Shown: positions 53,292 to 54,956 of the stretch, in pieces
How positions within the stretch are numbered: the stretch's first letter is position 1
Layout of the letters: each line of letters starts with the position of its first letter
Assembly (NCBI GenBank): GCA_007116145.1
Contig: SKJB01000003.1
Span: 1 to 54,956 of the forward strand
Source of the DNA: Limnochordia bacterium
Lineage (GTDB): Bacteria; Bacillota; Limnochordia; Darwinibacteriales; DTU012
Direction of reading: 5' to 3'
DNA length: 54,956 nucleotides
Program-made: the position numbers and the translations under genes
The notes under the pieces: generated by a model
The model's input: only the letters and a program-made list of their open reading frames with translations
Database searches by the model: none
Told to the model about the DNA's origin: nothing

Positions 53292-54602
53292 TTAATTACT
53301 AACTTCTCGCACTACAATTCGATTTCCTTCAACAGTCACCACCTTCACTACAGCATTCTTATCCATAAACCCTCCCTCTGAAACAACATCATAGCGTTTA
53401 TGATCTAGTTCCATTGTACCTGCGGGTCGCAACGGAGTCAATGTTACACCTTGCTTATCGATGAGTTCTTTGTAGGCTCCCACACCTTGATATCCTAGAT
53501 GCTTGTCTTCACGAGTCTGAAGAACCAAGCGGCGCCATGCTCCTGATCGAGTAAATCGATTCCAAAACAAAGATATGGCTAACAAACTGATAAAAAATGC
53601 AATCAAGATGCTGTATAACGCAGTTATTGTATCACCATAGGCCAGTATAATACTACCAAACAAGCTGATAATTCCTAATCCCCCAAGCACCCCGAATCCG
53701 GGAGTAATGAATATCTCGCTAAAAAGCAACACCAACCCAACAATAAATAGAATGACCACTTCCAATCCAGCTAAACCAGTAACTAAACGCCCACCAAAAA
53801 ACAAGGTTAATGCTAAGATGCCAGCAGTTCCTGGCACACCCCAACCTACAGATGTCACCTCAAAAATTAACCCTAAAAACCCGATGGTCAAAAGCAATTG
53901 ACTGATCGTCGGTTCAGTAATCCAGCGTGCAACAGTTTCAGCCCAATTCGGTCTAAATTCAATGATTTCTAGATCACCTAATTCAAAATGGTTCAACACC
54001 TCGCTGCGTGAAGAGGCAATGATATCAGCAAAACCATTCTCTTGAGCTAAAACAGCCGATAGAGTTAGAATCTTACCTTCGGTGATAATACCTTCAATTT
54101 CCACGTCTGCATCCACCATAGCGGCAGCTATCCTTGGATCGCGACCACTACGTTGCGCAGTGGACTCAAATTCAGCACGTAGTGCAGAAACCGTTTTTTC
54201 ATCAAAGGGCCGCGGCTCTGCTGCACCGATGGTGCTACCCGGAGCCATTGCCACATGTGGAGCGGCTAATGTAATTAAGGCGCCAGCAGACCAAGCACGG
54301 TCACGCACAAAGGAGATAACAGGCACGTCCATTCGGATAATTAGATCACGTATTTCAGTCGCAGCATCTACTCGTCCACCGAATGTATTAATCTCTAATA
54401 GCACAGCAGCATTATTGCTTTCTGCGTCTTGCAATACTCGCTCAACAAACTGCGCTAGTCCTGGTTCAATTGCACCTTCGATCGGCAATACATACACCAC
54501 CTCAGGTTTAGCCTGTGTCGGTTCGGCCATCACTATACCCTGAGTTGTGATAGTTAATGTGAATACGATTAACAATACTAGAAGAACCACTCTGTGATTC
54601 AC
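53292..54602 (-). CDS. NfeD family membrane-bound ClpP-class protease-like protein
   Basis: The 436-aa protein has a signal peptide (about 5-26), then a ClpP-like domain with GxxxAA-type [14 protein letters not shown]. The catalytic candidate Ser105 is in DRAWSAGA and Lys136 may be the partner. Four to five helices span about 230-340, and an NfeD OB-fold C-terminus reads [19 protein letters not shown]. It is the YqeZ type and partners FloA. The GTG start follows GGGGGG. The gene yqeY, common between rpsU and this gene, is absent. Confidence 0.93.
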   Translation of the reverse strand: MNHRVVLLVLLIVFTLTITTQGIVMAEPTQAKPEVVYVLPIEGAIEPGLAQFVERVLQDAESNNAAVLLEINTFGGRVDAATEIRDLIIRMDVPVISFVRDRAWSAGALITLAAPHVAMAPGSTIGAAEPRPFDEKTVSALRAEFESTAQRSGRDPRIAAAMVDADVEIEGIITEGKILTLSAVLAQENGFADIIASSRSEVLNHFELGDLEIIEFRPNWAETVARWITEPTISQLLLTIGFLGLIFEVTSVGWGVPGTAGILALTLFFGGRLVTGLAGLEVVILFIVGLVLLFSEIFITPGFGVLGGLGIISLFGSIILAYGDTITALYSILIAFFISLLAISLFWNRFTRSGAWRRLVLQTREDKHLGYQGVGAYKELIDKQGVTLTPLRPAGTMELDHKRYDVVSEGGFMDKNAVVKVVTVEGNRIVVREVSN

Positions 54603-54635
54603 TGCAACCCCCCCTTTTGTTTAAAATACATGTTA

Positions 54636-54668
54636 CAAAAAAGCTCGACATCATTTGATATCGAGCTT
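54636..54668 (-). terminator. Terminator of rpsU
   Basis: On the minus strand AAGCTCGATATC, loop AAAT, GATGTCGAGCTT then six T. The 12-bp stem has one G-U pair. It begins about ten bases beyond the rpsU stop. Confidence 0.88.
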
Positions 54669-54675
54669 GTCTTGT

Positions 54676-54858
54676 TTAACGAGATTTTACACTTCGCTTA
54701 CGTGCCGCTTCCGACTTCTTTTTCCTTCTTACACTTGGCTTTTCATACTGTTCCCTTTTTTTTGCTTCAGACAATACACCAGTAAGCCGAACTTGTTTCT
54801 TGAAACGGCGTAGAGCATTATCGAGGGACTCGTTTTTACCTACCTTAACTTCCGCCAC
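54676..54858 (-). CDS. rpsU: 30S ribosomal protein S21
   Basis: The 60-aa S21 begins [20 protein letters not shown], the family signature, and ends in a very basic [17 protein letters not shown] tail. The GTG at 54858 with GGAGGGAGGG upstream gives the normal length. It has its own promoter and terminator, so it is a single-gene unit. It contributes to mRNA binding and initiation on the small subunit. Confidence 0.96.
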   Translation of the reverse strand: MAEVKVGKNESLDNALRRFKKQVRLTGVLSEAKKREQYEKPSVRRKKKSEAARKRSVKSR

Positions 54859-54907
54859 CCTGTATCCCTCCCTCCGCAACAACACTTACTTTACAGGTTC
54901 TTCGTAT

Positions 54908-54936
54908 ATTATATACGATATCTTTGAGACGGTCAA
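54908..54936 (-). promoter_or_regulatory. Sigma-A promoter for rpsU
   Basis: On the minus strand TTGACC (54931-54936), a 17-bp spacer and TATAAT (54908-54913). An AT-rich dyad (TCGTATATAATATACGA) surrounds the -10 box. Confidence 0.9.
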
Positions 54937-54956
54937 TTACTTTATCCAGGAGGCCA

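Overview
The window reads as a chromosomal core segment of a low-to-moderate GC, spore-forming Firmicute, Clostridia- or Limnochordia-like rather than Bacillus. The evidence is gene order and content. The window keeps several B. subtilis-type blocks: alaS-ireB-ruvX-DUF1292-mltG-U32; hisS-aspS-6S RNA-tcdA-rarA-Rrf2-nifS-nifU; recJ-apt-relA; queA-tgt-yajC-secD-secF; and rpsU-nfeD-floA-yqfC-yqfD-phoH-pgpH-ybeY-dgkA-cdd-era. The sporulation proteins YqfC and YqfD and the SigI/RsgI pair are present. Genus cannot be fixed from the sequence alone. Nearly every gene lies on the minus strand; only hpt and one small membrane protein are on plus. This suggests a single replichore with leading-strand co-orientation.

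Layout from the low end. Positions 1-2795 are the least conserved part. They hold an IS21-like terminal repeat, a secreted alpha/beta hydrolase flanked by two 40-bp direct repeats (37/40 identical), a decayed zinc-ribbon ORF, a glycerophosphodiesterase-like gene and an unexplained 341-bp gap. Positions 2796-13975 are a run from alaS down to an RNA m5U methyltransferase. An FtsA-like ATPase, a single-pass baseplate-J-like membrane protein and a ferredoxin-fused aldo/keto reductase are inserted between ireB and ruvX. Positions 14061-19945 carry an AI-2E-type permease, the nifU/nifS/Rrf2 iron-sulfur module with a readable promoter and operator, rarA, tcdA and 6S RNA. Positions 20120-34520 hold the aspS/hisS synthetases, a PPIase/TPR protein, hemZ, a 17-codon relic of dtd, relA, apt, recJ, hpt, an AarF/UbiB kinase and a phasin-like protein.

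Positions 34600-41044 carry secF-secD and queA-tgt-yajC. Between secD and yajC sits a three-gene cassette (membrane-anchored protein, PP2C-type phosphatase, small P-loop protein). Positions 41082-50468 carry rsgI-sigI, era, a GNAT, cdd, a DgkA-PAP2 fusion, ybeY, pgpH, phoH, yqfD and yqfC. Positions 50623-54858 carry a Gfo/Idh/MocA oxidoreductase followed by a 23-bp perfect palindrome, a short unknown membrane protein, floA, nfeD and rpsU.

Functionally the segment combines translation (alaS, hisS, aspS, tgt, queA, tcdA, rpsU, ybeY, era), iron-sulfur assembly, stringent response and purine salvage (relA, apt, hpt), recombination and repair (recJ, ruvX, rarA), Sec export, envelope work (mltG, DgkA-PAP2, floA/nfeD) and c-di-AMP turnover (pgpH). 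There are no tRNA or rRNA genes, no CRISPR array and no intact transposase. No obviously new defence or mobile system is visible. The best leads for unusual biology are the FtsA-like/baseplate-J pair, the phosphatase/P-loop cassette and the DgkA-PAP2 fusion. Start codons were moved from the longest ORF where a Shine-Dalgarno sequence clearly favoured an internal start; TTG and GTG starts are common here.
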